Source of the DNA: Fragilariopsis cylindrus CCMP1102
Lineage: Eukaryota; Bacillariophyta; Bacillariophyceae; Bacillariales; Bacillariaceae
Assembly (NCBI GenBank): GCA_900095095.1
Contig: FMBT01000391.1
Span: 62,001 to 126,000, forward strand
Direction: 5' to 3'
Length of the DNA stretch: 64,000 bases
Shown one piece after another: positions 11,682-20,882 of this stretch (position 1 is the stretch's first letter; each line of letters begins with the position of its first letter). A model generated the notes under the pieces. The model did no database searches, was not told the DNA's origin, and worked only from the letters and a program-made list of their open reading frames with translations. The translations under genes were made by a program, and so were the position numbers.

Positions 11682-12266
11682 CAGGATTCAGGTTATGGCT
11701 CGGGGTGCCGAGCCACTTTTTGTGATCAATTTTTCTTAGGGGTGTTTCTCCTCCAAAAATCGGACTTACAGCCCCCTATTGAGACACAGCGCGTCTCCGT
11801 TCAACAACGTGTGCTTTCTTATTCAGTGAAAATACACGAAAAGTTCTTTGTATGGTCCGCACCTACAGCGTAATATTGGGCAATAATAATAAATCGGAAG
11901 AGCCCTCTGGGAAAATTTGCGAAGAGGTGCAGGGATTGAATCCGGCACGTGTAATAGTGCGAGGAATATTCTAAGTGATTTTCTGCGCGATTTTTTCATA
12001 ATTCAAATATTCAAAATATTTTCAATATCATACGAGTCAACAGAACTAATCCTGTGGGAGAGTTGGTTACACCCCACCGGGTTTACAGTAGGGACGCTGG
12101 TTCGATCCTTACATGGGTCGAATCTGCACTGATTTGGAATGATGTATTTATTATTATTAGCTTCCAAAGTTTTTCATTTTTTTTCATCTTTTTTAACTGA
12201 AAATTATCGCGTGTTTTTTACTAGTGAAAAATTGCGCAAAAATCCTTATAACCTGAATCCTGTTAA
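11678..12266. mobile_element. TTAA-flanked MITE (family member 2)
   Basis: A 581-bp element (11682-12262) has terminal inverted repeats CAGGATTCAGGTTAT / ATAACCTGAATCCTG and TTAA on both sides. The left TTAA is also the right TTAA of copy C. The right TTAA falls exactly where GTTAAGTATC occurs in the transposase 3' flank of copy A, so the MITE sits in the 3' flank of copy D. It holds a tRNA-like A/B box pair near its right end and a second block (AGGTGCAGGGATTGAATCC) shared with other members. No protein coding. Confidence 0.88.
12055..12108 (+). promoter_or_regulatory. tRNA-like internal Pol III promoter (A and B boxes) in MITE 2
   Basis: TGGGAGAGTTGG at 12055-12066 resembles the A box (TRGYNNARNNGG, one mismatch), and GGTTCGATCC at 12099-12108 matches the B box. 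The spacing from A start to B start is 44 bases, as in a normal tRNA (positions 8 to 52). Acceptor and T stems do not pair well, so this is a tRNA-derived segment and not a working tRNA gene. Confidence 0.65.
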
Positions 12267-13450
12267 GTATCTATTCATTATTTGTTAGTTCAGAAACAAC
12301 ACTACATTCAGTAGCAGCACTTGTATCATAACACATTTCTGCATGATATTGCAAATGACAACTGACCACTGTTTGAACTCCATTAACTTTCTTTGTCGTA
12401 TGACAAAGCCAAAAGAGAATCCTTTTTCCACAGTACACTGCTCACATTGATAGACTGTTTTATAAGGTCTTTTTACTATGGCTTTGCTCTTGAGACCTGG
12501 ACATTTTTCGTATTTACAGTAGGGTCCACTTCCAGGTTTATCATTATCCTTACTCCTTACAAGACATGTCATTGGTTGATGAACACGATCAGGCTGTAGC
12601 TTCTGTCGCTTCTTAAAAGCTTGTTGTTTTTTGAGCTTATTCCTACTACTAACCTCAGTAGTAGAAGACGACCGAGGTGTACCCATATCAGTTCTAGCTC
12701 CTTGGGATGGTGGAGAAGAAAAGGGTTGTCGGATTGAATCAGATCTAATACTTCTACCCTCAGTAGATGTAGTAGCAATATCCTTTGTGGCGCTTGGTGG
12801 AGGTCCTGTACCCCGCTGTCACATCGGATGACCTCTTTGTAGAAGAGAGTGTGTCAGATTATGTATGCATTCTTTCAAAGGCATCTCTTTCCTTCCAGGA
12901 TGAACCATCTTATAAATAAAACAGTACAGCTTGTAAGCATTGTTAAGATTCATATTGAAATAACGGGCTGCTAATTTCGGACCCCAACCATGCAAATGGG
13001 ATTCAGTTGATAGATCATACTTAGCTTCAGCACCATTGCCTTTATCAATCTTATGATAGGTCTTGCAGTAGTCAATCTGTTGAGCATTGCAATCAACATC
13101 AGTTTGATCCCTAGCTCTTCTCTTGGTAACTGGATCTTTTATTCTTCTCTTCATCCCACATCAACTATAGTAGGTGAATGAAAATTAGAAAGCGTCTTGA
13201 CAAAGTTGTTGTCAGCCCAAACAGCATGCACCAATAACTTTGTGTTGTGTTGATAGAGGATAGATTTGTGTGTGTCCTTTTCAATTTCCTTGTCCTTTTA
13301 GCCTGCTTCCCCAAACGTCCACCACCAGTCCGAGACGATTGAACAGTACCAACCATATTAATACCCCACTCTTCCCTTCCAACTTGACACATAGCATCAC
13401 CCATGTAAGCTGAATCCATGACAACACAATGACCTTTGTGCTTCCATGGA

Positions 13451-14001
13451 TTAACAGGATTCCTGTTATAAGGATTTTTTTGCGATTTTGCGCGTGTTAA
13501 AAACACGCGTTAATTTACAGAAGAAATTTCCAAAAATAAGATGAATATCTTTGAAGGTGCAAATATATGTGAAGAGAGTGACAAAACAAATTAAGATTTG
13601 ACGCATTAGCAACTCGAACCCAAGCCTGTCTAGAACGCCCGTTAAGGCATTGCCAACTCAACCACATTGATCAGTAGTTACGTTGATTCATACATTCACT
13701 CAAATTTTTTTTAAGTTTTTAAATTATAAAAATTGCGCAGGCATACACTGAACGTGATACTTAGCGCTAACCGCAAATTTTCCTACTATGGCTCTTCCAA
13801 ATTATTATTATTGCCTCGTATAAACGCTGTAGGTGCGTCCGATACAAAGGAATTTCGTGTATTTTCACTGAATAAGAAAGCACATGCCGGTAAACGGAGA
13901 CGCGCTGTGTCTCAAGCTGGGGCTGTAGGTCTGATTTTTGGGGGAAATATACCCCTACAAAAAAAGCACCCCAAAAAGTGGCAAAACAGGAATCCTGTTA
14001 A
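13451..14001. mobile_element. TTAA-flanked MITE inside transposase D (family member 3)
   Basis: A 543-bp element (13455-13997) has ends CAGGATTCCTGTTATAAGG and AACAGGAATCCTG and clean TTAA duplications (13451-13454, 13998-14001). It lies between the DNA coding for MVSLYN and that coding for HKGHCVVMDSAY, so it post-dates copy D. It is in reverse orientation to member 2 and shares its right-end block (GAGACGCGCTGTGTCTCAA) and the AAACGCTGTAGGTGCG block. A tRNA-like A/B box pair is on the minus strand. Confidence 0.9.
13611..13664 (-). promoter_or_regulatory. tRNA-like internal Pol III promoter (A and B boxes) in MITE 3
   Basis: On the minus strand, TGGTTGAGTTGG (13664 to 13653) matches the A box consensus TRGYNNARNNGG perfectly. 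GGTTCGAGTT (13620 to 13611) matches the B box. The starts are 44 bases apart, as in tRNAs. The T-loop sequence TTCGAGT is well formed, but the stems pair only partly. It occupies the same relative place in the MITE as the pair in member 2. Confidence 0.7.
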
Positions 14002-14896
14002 GCATTACATTGTAAAGAGAGACCATCTTGAGTTTAGTTGCAGTATGGTCGTACCTAACATCGACATCCTCATCATTCTTACCACCATACACCCTAGCAA
14101 ACAACTTGTATGTATGTAGGGGGCCGTTGGTGATACAGACAGTGTGAAGAGTAGCTCCAGTTCGAATTGGTTTGGGCTCTGGTCCTATAGTCATGACACT
14201 ATAATACCACCCAGCAACCCTACTCTCATCCGTGGTGATCCATTTTCCGGGTTTGACTAGCTCTTGCCATCGCTTGTAAGTAGTAGAAGAAGAAGGAAGG
14301 TAGGTTAGTAATTGATTCAAAAGTTAATAACAACAACAAATACACTACTACATACCTTATTATACGCATCTTCCAATAATCCATACTTCAATCGATGTGA
14401 GGCAGTCGATGGATCACATTCAACCTTAGGCTCGTCATAGACATCAAGCCAATCCTCATCTCCCATGACATCCCAATCATCACTGTAGTGCAGACAGCTA
14501 GTCAAGTCTTCCAAAGCATTCTTTGGCATTGATTCTTGAATCGATGGAACAGCATTAAAGATTTCTCTTGTACAGAATATTTGACTCATCGATTGATTTC
14601 CACAAAGCATTTTAGCAAGCATTGCTCCATATAACCTCGCAACGTTGTCCTCTTCAATTTGATTCTCTCAACTGAAGTACTTGGGCTTCCACCCATCTTC
14701 AATCATTCTTTTCTTCATGTAATTTTTCATCCTTGCAGCCTGAAAACTAAATAAAGATTCACTTTCCTCTTCACCAAATCGTGGAAGGCACCATTCAAAT
14801 ACTTTTTCATACCTGATCTCCCTCCTATCATCCATTAACAGTCGAATACCAGCTTGTGTTATGTTAACAGTGAACTCCTCATTTGTTCCAGTCCAT

Positions 14897-15904
14897 TCAA
14901 GGCGCGTTCCAGCTCAAGGTGATATTTTGTGGGACACGCGACTCAACTGCGCGATAGCTCGCGACGACAGAAAATTCTTCAAAATTATTAAGAGTTGAAA
15001 TGGAAAATTATTCACATCAACATGAAAATGGAAATGTATTGAAACGAACCTCCATGGGTATCGCTCTATTTAACATACGCTTATTAGAAGAAATATAGAT
15101 ATTTGTATCGTTAAGAGAAGAAAAAAGTTTGGGTGTGATTTGGTCATCTGGGGAAAATTCTATGAAGATTTATATAGGTGGCAGGCGAATTTCGAATCGC
15201 CAGGAAGAGGTGCATAAGAGAGGGAAGTTAAAAATCAAATAATGGACTAATAGATAAAGTGCTAATCCAGATGTCTCTATTACTGTTATATTAGTCAATG
15301 CGATAATTTGTATAGTTATTAGTACATTAAGAGACGACCCATTATCATCGGGAATATTGGACGTGTTTTTTCGGAAAATCCGATCATGTGTGTCTTTTAC
15401 TAAGAGAGAGTTTACGTACTTAAATATAGATCCAATTCGACCCAAACTTTTTGTCATTGTTAAGAGTACCAAGATCTATATTTCGTCTCATAAGCTTTTG
15501 TTAAATAGATCGATATCCATGGAGGTTCGATTCAATACATTCCCATTATCAAGGTGTTAATAGAGGAAAATTCCTACTTTCACTGCGTTGGTGCGCGGTG
15601 AATTAATTATTTTCAACTTTGTCGAAGTACGCCATATGGGGGAAATTCTCCTTGGAGAAGTACCAGCTTATCTCCTACACTACCTAGACCTGGCAGTAGA
15701 TTGGAATGTGTAGAATGTCTATGGATAGGTACTGAAGAAGGTTTGAGGAGCAACCATACAGTTAAAAATCCCCCCGATTGATGGTACTTTCACTGCATAG
15801 CGCGTGTTGTAGAGGGTGTAAACCAATCCCGCGAACAAGCGTCTGTCCGAAGATTGTCACACAGTAGCGAAAACGGAACCACGTTGAGCCGGAACGCGCC
15901 TCAA
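14897..15904. mobile_element. 1000-bp non-autonomous TIR element with 4-bp target duplication (copy 1)
   Basis: The element is 14901-15900. Its terminal inverted repeats are about 20 bp (GGCGCGTTCCAGCTCAA / TTGAGCCGGAACGCGCC). TCAA is duplicated at 14897-14900 and 15901-15904. Copy C shows the uninterrupted site (CCGATTGAATGGACTGG at the start of its second transposase piece), which fixes both boundaries. It holds long internal inverted arms: 15020-15150 is the approximate reverse complement of 15430-15555, both containing CGAACCTCCATGG on one strand. No coding. Related to the copies at 51707 and 52330. The superfamily is not assigned. Confidence 0.88.
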
Positions 15905-16727
15905 TCGGTTCAATTGGACGTCCACAGCATCATCAACTTGAGACCATTCATCAGTTGGTGTTAGTGAATACAGTGTCCCATTCTCAGTTACAATCTCATC
16001 ATCTCCTTGTCGTACCACCTCATAAAAGGAAGATGGAAGGAATCAATGGTAGAGTGCAGTTTGTTGCAGTATTCAAGGATTGCATCATATGCCATGAGGT
16101 ACTGATCATCGTCATCTTGATCATCCAATTCAATAAACCATTTTTGATTCACTGGATCAAATGAAACTATCTTACCATCATGTAAATATGTTTCAGTATA
16201 ACCAACCCACCAGTGGTCGGGTACCTTCACAGGACATCCTACAAATGAATCGGCCCATTCTATATCAATTTTCTTTGTCCTAGGAGCCATTGTACTGTAA
16301 TATTCTATATTGTAGTTTTGCTAGTTAAGTTTACAAGACTGACCATTCGATCCATATTTTCCATGCGTTGATTGCCTCTTTTTCGTGTGAGTTCAACAAT
16401 TTTTCAAATTTTGAGTCTTGGACGCGAGTCACATCAGAATATTTGACCAAAAATGGCCGTTGTTGTGCGACACATTTTTGCATCTCTCCAATCCAATCAC
16501 TGGTGGGCCGAAATTAAGTAGGTACAGGCACGTGAGGGTGACCGTTGGGCTGTTACAAATCCCAGGGGAGTACTATTAAGTACATAAAAAGACACGTGCA
16601 CTTGAACGGAGAGGTACTGTGTCTCAATAGGGGGTTATAAGACCATTTTTGACTGAATAACACCCCAAAGAAAAAAGTACCCCAAATACCTGCGCCATTA
16701 ATGGAGCAATAGCCTGAAAGCTGTTAA

Positions 16728-17260
16728 AAATAGTGTAAAATGTGTGAATGTAGGATTTTCTGGAAGAGGGGGTGGGGGGGGATTTCTGGTGTTTTATGTC
16801 TAAATTGCCAAAATTTCTTGGTTTTTTGTGTTTTTGGCCAAAATCTGCGTGTAGGATCCTGCGCGTGTAGGATTAATTGAATTCGGGATTCATTCATTCT
16901 TGGCGTGAAGGCGTGAGGAAGAGCAGAGGTGACAACTTGACAACAACAAACAAACAACGAACAAGAACTATCGAACAAGAAAATACCAACGACAAACAAA
17001 GCAAAATATGAACACCACAGTACTACTACAGTAAAGTAACTCTTCTTTACCAACAACCAAACCAAACCAAGCCAACGATCGGAGAGGTGACAGTAAGCAG
17101 AAAGTCAATTCTATTCTATTCAATTCAATTCAATTCAATTCAAGTGAGTAGTAGTAACAAAAAGTTGTAGCTCCTATATACAGTACATACGGGACAGTAC
17201 GGGACAGTACAGTATTATTCTACAAATTAGATACAGAAGATAAAGTAACGATTTATAATT
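16728..17260. other. Upstream region of ATG5
   Basis: No gene is seen. A segment at 16825-16890 is an inverted copy of 24025-24095. A CAATT pentamer run lies at 17113-17143, about 120 bases before the ATG, followed by repeated GGGACAGTAC. Promoter elements cannot be assigned with confidence. Confidence 0.5.
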
Positions 17261-19417
17261 ATGAAATCATCATTATCATCATCATCTTCTTCTGGTAATA
17301 ATCAAAATGATGATGGTGGTGGTAGTGGTGGTGGTGGTGGTGTTGATAAGGAGAAGGACGAGGACGAGGACGTAACAGTAGTAGCAGTAATAGTGGGAAA
17401 GAAAACCTCAACAACGCAAACCACTACTACTTCGTCGTCGTCATCGTCGTCGTCGTCATCGTCATCTGATTATAATTATAATTATAATTATTATAATAAA
17501 ATACGTCAAATCAATTTTAAGGATGGTAAAATACCAATCAGAATATCATTAGGTCAAACATCAGTAGGAACATCCACATCCTCCATACCGGATCCAATAC
17601 ATGTCTTAGTATCACGACAAACTTTTCTACATATTGGATTAGAAGTTGTGGTACGTAAATTATATAACTATTCACCAGATATATATACTACTACTAATGG
17701 TTGGAAAAGTAATTGCAATAGTAATAGTAATGGCAGCAATACTCAACCGTCATCGTCGTCGTCGTCGTCGTCTTCGTCTTCGGCAGCATCATCATCATCA
17801 TCGGCAATCTCTTTTGATCGTAATGGTTCGACACCAATTAAAGTCGTTATTCAAGAAGACGAAGACAGCAGCGGGGATGAAGTTAACAACAAAGTAAAAG
17901 AAAAAGATAACGATAGTCATGCTGATGAGAATGAGAAGAAGAAGAAAGACAAACAGGATATTACTACGGATACGAATACTACTACTCCTGCTGCTGATAA
18001 CGCTGATGACGACGCTGATGACGGTGGTGATGGTGCTTCTGGTGGTGCTGATACTGCTGATGCTGATACTGATACCGATAATACTGATATTAATTCTAAT
18101 TCTTATCCTGTTTGTTGGTTTGAAGATAGTATCACAAAACAACCATTACGATGGCAATATTTTGTGGGTGTATTATTTGATTCGATACATGGTCATCCAC
18201 CATTACAATCATCAACATCAACATCAACAACTAATTGCTTGCCATGGGAAATTACATTACATTTTCAATCGTATCCACATCAGCAATTATTAGAATTGAA
18301 TAATTCAGGCGGCGTAGAAGGTGGTGGTGGTGGTGTAATAGAAACAATTCAACAAACGTATAAAAATTCATTAAAACAAGGTTTATCTATCCAATATGGG
18401 AATCCAAAATATTCACTGAATATGACAAAATTATCGCATATAAAAATATGGAATGCAATAGTATGTCAATGTCAAACCAATGATGGTAGTAATAACAATA
18501 ACAATAACAATAACAATAACGATAACAATAATAGTGATTATTATTTAAATCATATACAGTCAATATTATTAAATCCAAAACCAATTATAATAGAAGTATT
18601 GGACACGACGATGACGACGACTACGAAAGCAACAACAATAACGTCAGCAATAACGTCAGCGTCAGCGACAACTGATGATTCTGAAAATAGCAAAAAAACA
18701 AAATTCAATACCACAAGTTCTGATAATAATGACAACAACAGCAACAACAACAATAAAAATGATAAAAATGATAACAATAACGATTCAGCTTTAGTTTCAG
18801 ATTCAGTTTCGACGAAATGTACTACTACTTCAGCAGCGTTACCTTTACCTTTGACGAATACCAATACCAACATAAATACGAATACAAAAATGAGTAACAG
18901 CAATAATAATAGTATTATAACACGATATACATTCAACAATAAAGATCTTGTTATGATACCAATACGACTATCAATTGATCCAATGAAACCAATGATACAA
19001 AAACGATTTGATTATAATAGAAACGACAATAATAATAATAATGATCCAATGACATTAGGATCATTACTTTGTATTTGGGTACCGCAATATTTCTGTTATT
19101 GTGATGATGACAAGGATGATAATGACGAGAATAATAGAGACGAAAGAACAACACCAAAAAAAACAGTAGTACGAACCAAAACAATCTATGCAAATAAAGA
19201 AGAAGAAGACGACTCGTCTATTATATCATCATCTGATACTAGTCCTACCACTATAACAAAGAATAGCAGCGAAAAAAAGAAGAAGGAATCAATGAACAAA
19301 AAGATATATTGGTGTGTTGCTGGAGTAGTACCACCATTAGAAACATCAGTTATTGATTTATGGTTAGCATTACGTCATCCAGATAATTTTTTATATATTT
19401 CAATAATTATTACCTGA
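17261..19417 (+). CDS. ATG5: Autophagy protein 5 (ATG5), with large low-complexity insertions
   Basis: ATG5 is conjugated to ATG12 and, with ATG16, directs lipidation of ATG8 during autophagosome formation in the cytosol. The 718-residue single-exon protein has all three family regions in order: an N-terminal ubiquitin-like fold from about residue 80 (IPIRISLG, then HVLVSRQTFLHIGLE), a helical middle (PLRWQYFVGVLFD, LPWEITLHFQSYP), and a C-terminal ubiquitin-like fold from about 553 ending in VVPPLETSVIDLW and HPDNFLYISI. The Lys in TYKNSLKQG (residue 368) aligns with the ATG12 acceptor lysine (human K130). Family members are usually about 275-350 residues; the extra length is Ser, Asn, Asp and Thr runs between the domains. 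The start is the first ATG, followed by a Ser-rich leader. Expression control is not visible. Confidence 0.92.
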   Translation: MKSSLSSSSSSGNNQNDDGGGSGGGGGVDKEKDEDEDVTVVAVIVGKKTSTTQTTTTSSSSSSSSSSSSDYNYNYNYYNKIRQINFKDGKIPIRISLGQTSVGTSTSSIPDPIHVLVSRQTFLHIGLEVVVRKLYNYSPDIYTTTNGWKSNCNSNSNGSNTQPSSSSSSSSSSSAASSSSSAISFDRNGSTPIKVVIQEDEDSSGDEVNNKVKEKDNDSHADENEKKKKDKQDITTDTNTTTPAADNADDDADDGGDGASGGADTADADTDTDNTDINSNSYPVCWFEDSITKQPLRWQYFVGVLFDSIHGHPPLQSSTSTSTTNCLPWEITLHFQSYPHQQLLELNNSGGVEGGGGGVIETIQQTYKNSLKQGLSIQYGNPKYSLNMTKLSHIKIWNAIVCQCQTNDGSNNNNNNNNNNDNNNSDYYLNHIQSILLNPKPIIIEVLDTTMTTTTKATTITSAITSASATTDDSENSKKTKFNTTSSDNNDNNSNNNNKNDKNDNNNDSALVSDSVSTKCTTTSAALPLPLTNTNTNINTNTKMSNSNNNSIITRYTFNNKDLVMIPIRLSIDPMKPMIQKRFDYNRNDNNNNNDPMTLGSLLCIWVPQYFCYCDDDKDDNDENNRDERTTPKKTVVRTKTIYANKEEEDDSSIISSSDTSPTTITKNSSEKKKKESMNKKIYWCVAGVVPPLETSVIDLWLALRHPDNFLYISIIIT

Positions 19418-20882
19418 CTTGACTTGACTCGACTCGACTCGACTTGACTTAAACTGAAAAAGAGAAGATTGAAATAATAATGATGATACTAATAATTGGG
19501 CAAAATTAATCGAATGCTTAAATACAGCATACGATCGACTGAAAAAAGAAACGTAACGAAACAAATTAAAAATATAATGATAGTATGGTAAATGAATGGT
19601 TCTGCCGCGGGACAACAAAATTTGAATCTCCATCCGAATTATATTTTTGATCAGCACTATATTATTATTCATAGCCACTTTGAGTAGAAGCAGAAGTATT
19701 AGTAGTAGTGAGTATCATTGATTTGATTCATTCATTCATTTATGCACTCATGCATTCAAGCATTCAATTAACTATAGACGCACCACTAAACCATTTCTTT
19801 TCAACATTTGTCATGGCTACCGTACAGCAAGAGTAGTAGTATTCATTTTTGATTCATTCGATTGATTGTTGAGACTTGTCTCGAAAAGAACAGATTGCTT
19901 CTACTGTATTTCCCATCCCTGTTTCCTCTGTCATCTACGGTACTCCCCATCCCCCCCCTCATTTCACTTTTCTACCTACCGTACCTTTCCCCCTCCTTCT
20001 CTCTGGGCCCTCCAGCCTCCAGTACTGTAAATATTGTGCTTGATTCGTACGAGCTATCGGTAAAAAGCGTTGAGAACCCTTAAAATCGGTCCTAAAATCT
20101 ACCAATCGACAGGAAATTTAAAAATAAAATGAGATTTTGAAAGTTTTCGACTCACTCTCCACCCTTTTATAATGTGAAAATTCCTTACGATAGCGCGTGC
20201 GAATCAGAGTTGCACGAGGAGGTACTATGTCGTGAATGGGTCTTTTACAGTCGATTTAAGAGACTTTCACCTTATTACTCCCTCCAGCTAACGCGTAATT
20301 CGCACGCGCTATCTCGAGGAATTATTACACGATAAAAGCGTGCTGAACCCTTAAAATCTTCGTAAAATCTTCACTTACTGTATTTTTAATTTTTCGTACA
20401 TTTCGCTTTTTCTTTATTACACAACTCCTTAAGAAAACGGAAGATCACACTCTCGCTCTAAGTACACTGATTCCGCGATAATATGTTGCCAGCGCGCACA
20501 TATTGAAACTTTCTTTTGATATCTACAGTACCGCTAAAAAAGTGTTACTGTACACACGTGTCAAAATATCATCGTCATCTAACGTCACAATAAATCCTCG
20601 CTGTAACGTAACTGTAAGTAGCATGCAAAACAAAACAAAAAAAGCATAACAAGCAAAACAAACACAACAAGCAAACTAGCTAGTGTCTAGTAGTAGTTGA
20701 ACGTGTCTAGCATTCAGACTCGGACTCGACTCGACTCGACTCTCAACCTCAATCGTGCCCTCGCATCACTTCACTTTAACCGATCGGTTCTATTATAGAG
20801 AAATAGAATAGAATATTATAGAGAAAGGAAAAAAGCACATTTCTGCGGATACCGACCGTATACGTAGACCGGCAATAATAAA
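19418..20882. other. Intergenic region between ATG5 and the sulfotransferase
   Basis: No gene is supported. It contains CGACT/TGACT pentamer runs just after the ATG5 stop (about 19420-19450) and before the next gene (20729-20741), and a palindromic unit at 20180-20322. Confidence 0.5.
20180..20322. repeat. Inverted repeat (hairpin-type unit)
   Basis: The left arm 20180-20206 and right arm 20296-20322 are reverse complements over about 25 bp with a few mismatches; the core GATAGCGCGTGCGAA is perfect. Flanking the unit, AACCCTTAAAATC is repeated directly at about 20078 and 20347. This may be a small MITE or a hairpin-forming regulatory sequence. Confidence 0.7.

Larger units (their letters stand above)
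12285..16290 (-). pseudogene. piggyBac-like transposase, copy D (interrupted)
   Basis: It starts at the ATG at 16290 (MAPRTKKIDIEWADSF). N-terminal coding runs to 15905, is interrupted by the 1000-bp element, and resumes below 14897 through NYMKKRMIEDGWKPKYF and SQIFCTREIFNAVPSIQ. A GT-AG intron lies at 14273-14355 (83 bp). The first Asp (TTDESR) follows it. A MITE at 13455-13997 splits the gene before CVVMDSAYMGD. The third Asp region (ADNNFVKTL) and then the cysteine-rich end (CKYEKCPG, YQCEQCTVEKG) lie at 12290-13200. Apart from the insertions there are several small frame changes. The gene is dead. Confidence 0.82.
12263..16727 (-). mobile_element. piggyBac-like DNA transposon, copy D, with nested insertions
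   Basis: The right end is GCCTGAAAGCTG at 16712-16723 followed by TTAA 16724-16727, the inverse of the left end of copy C. The transposase reads on the minus strand. Two insertions split it: a MITE at 13455-13997 and a 1000-bp element at 14901-15900. The left end is not its own: at TTAA 12263-12266 it abuts MITE 2, and the roughly 470 bp of 3' flank plus terminal repeat seen in A, B and C are missing. The 5' subterminal region (16437-16723) shares blocks with the MITE ends (GGAGA..CTGTGTCTCAA, CACCCCAAA), linking the MITEs to this element. Confidence 0.85.
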
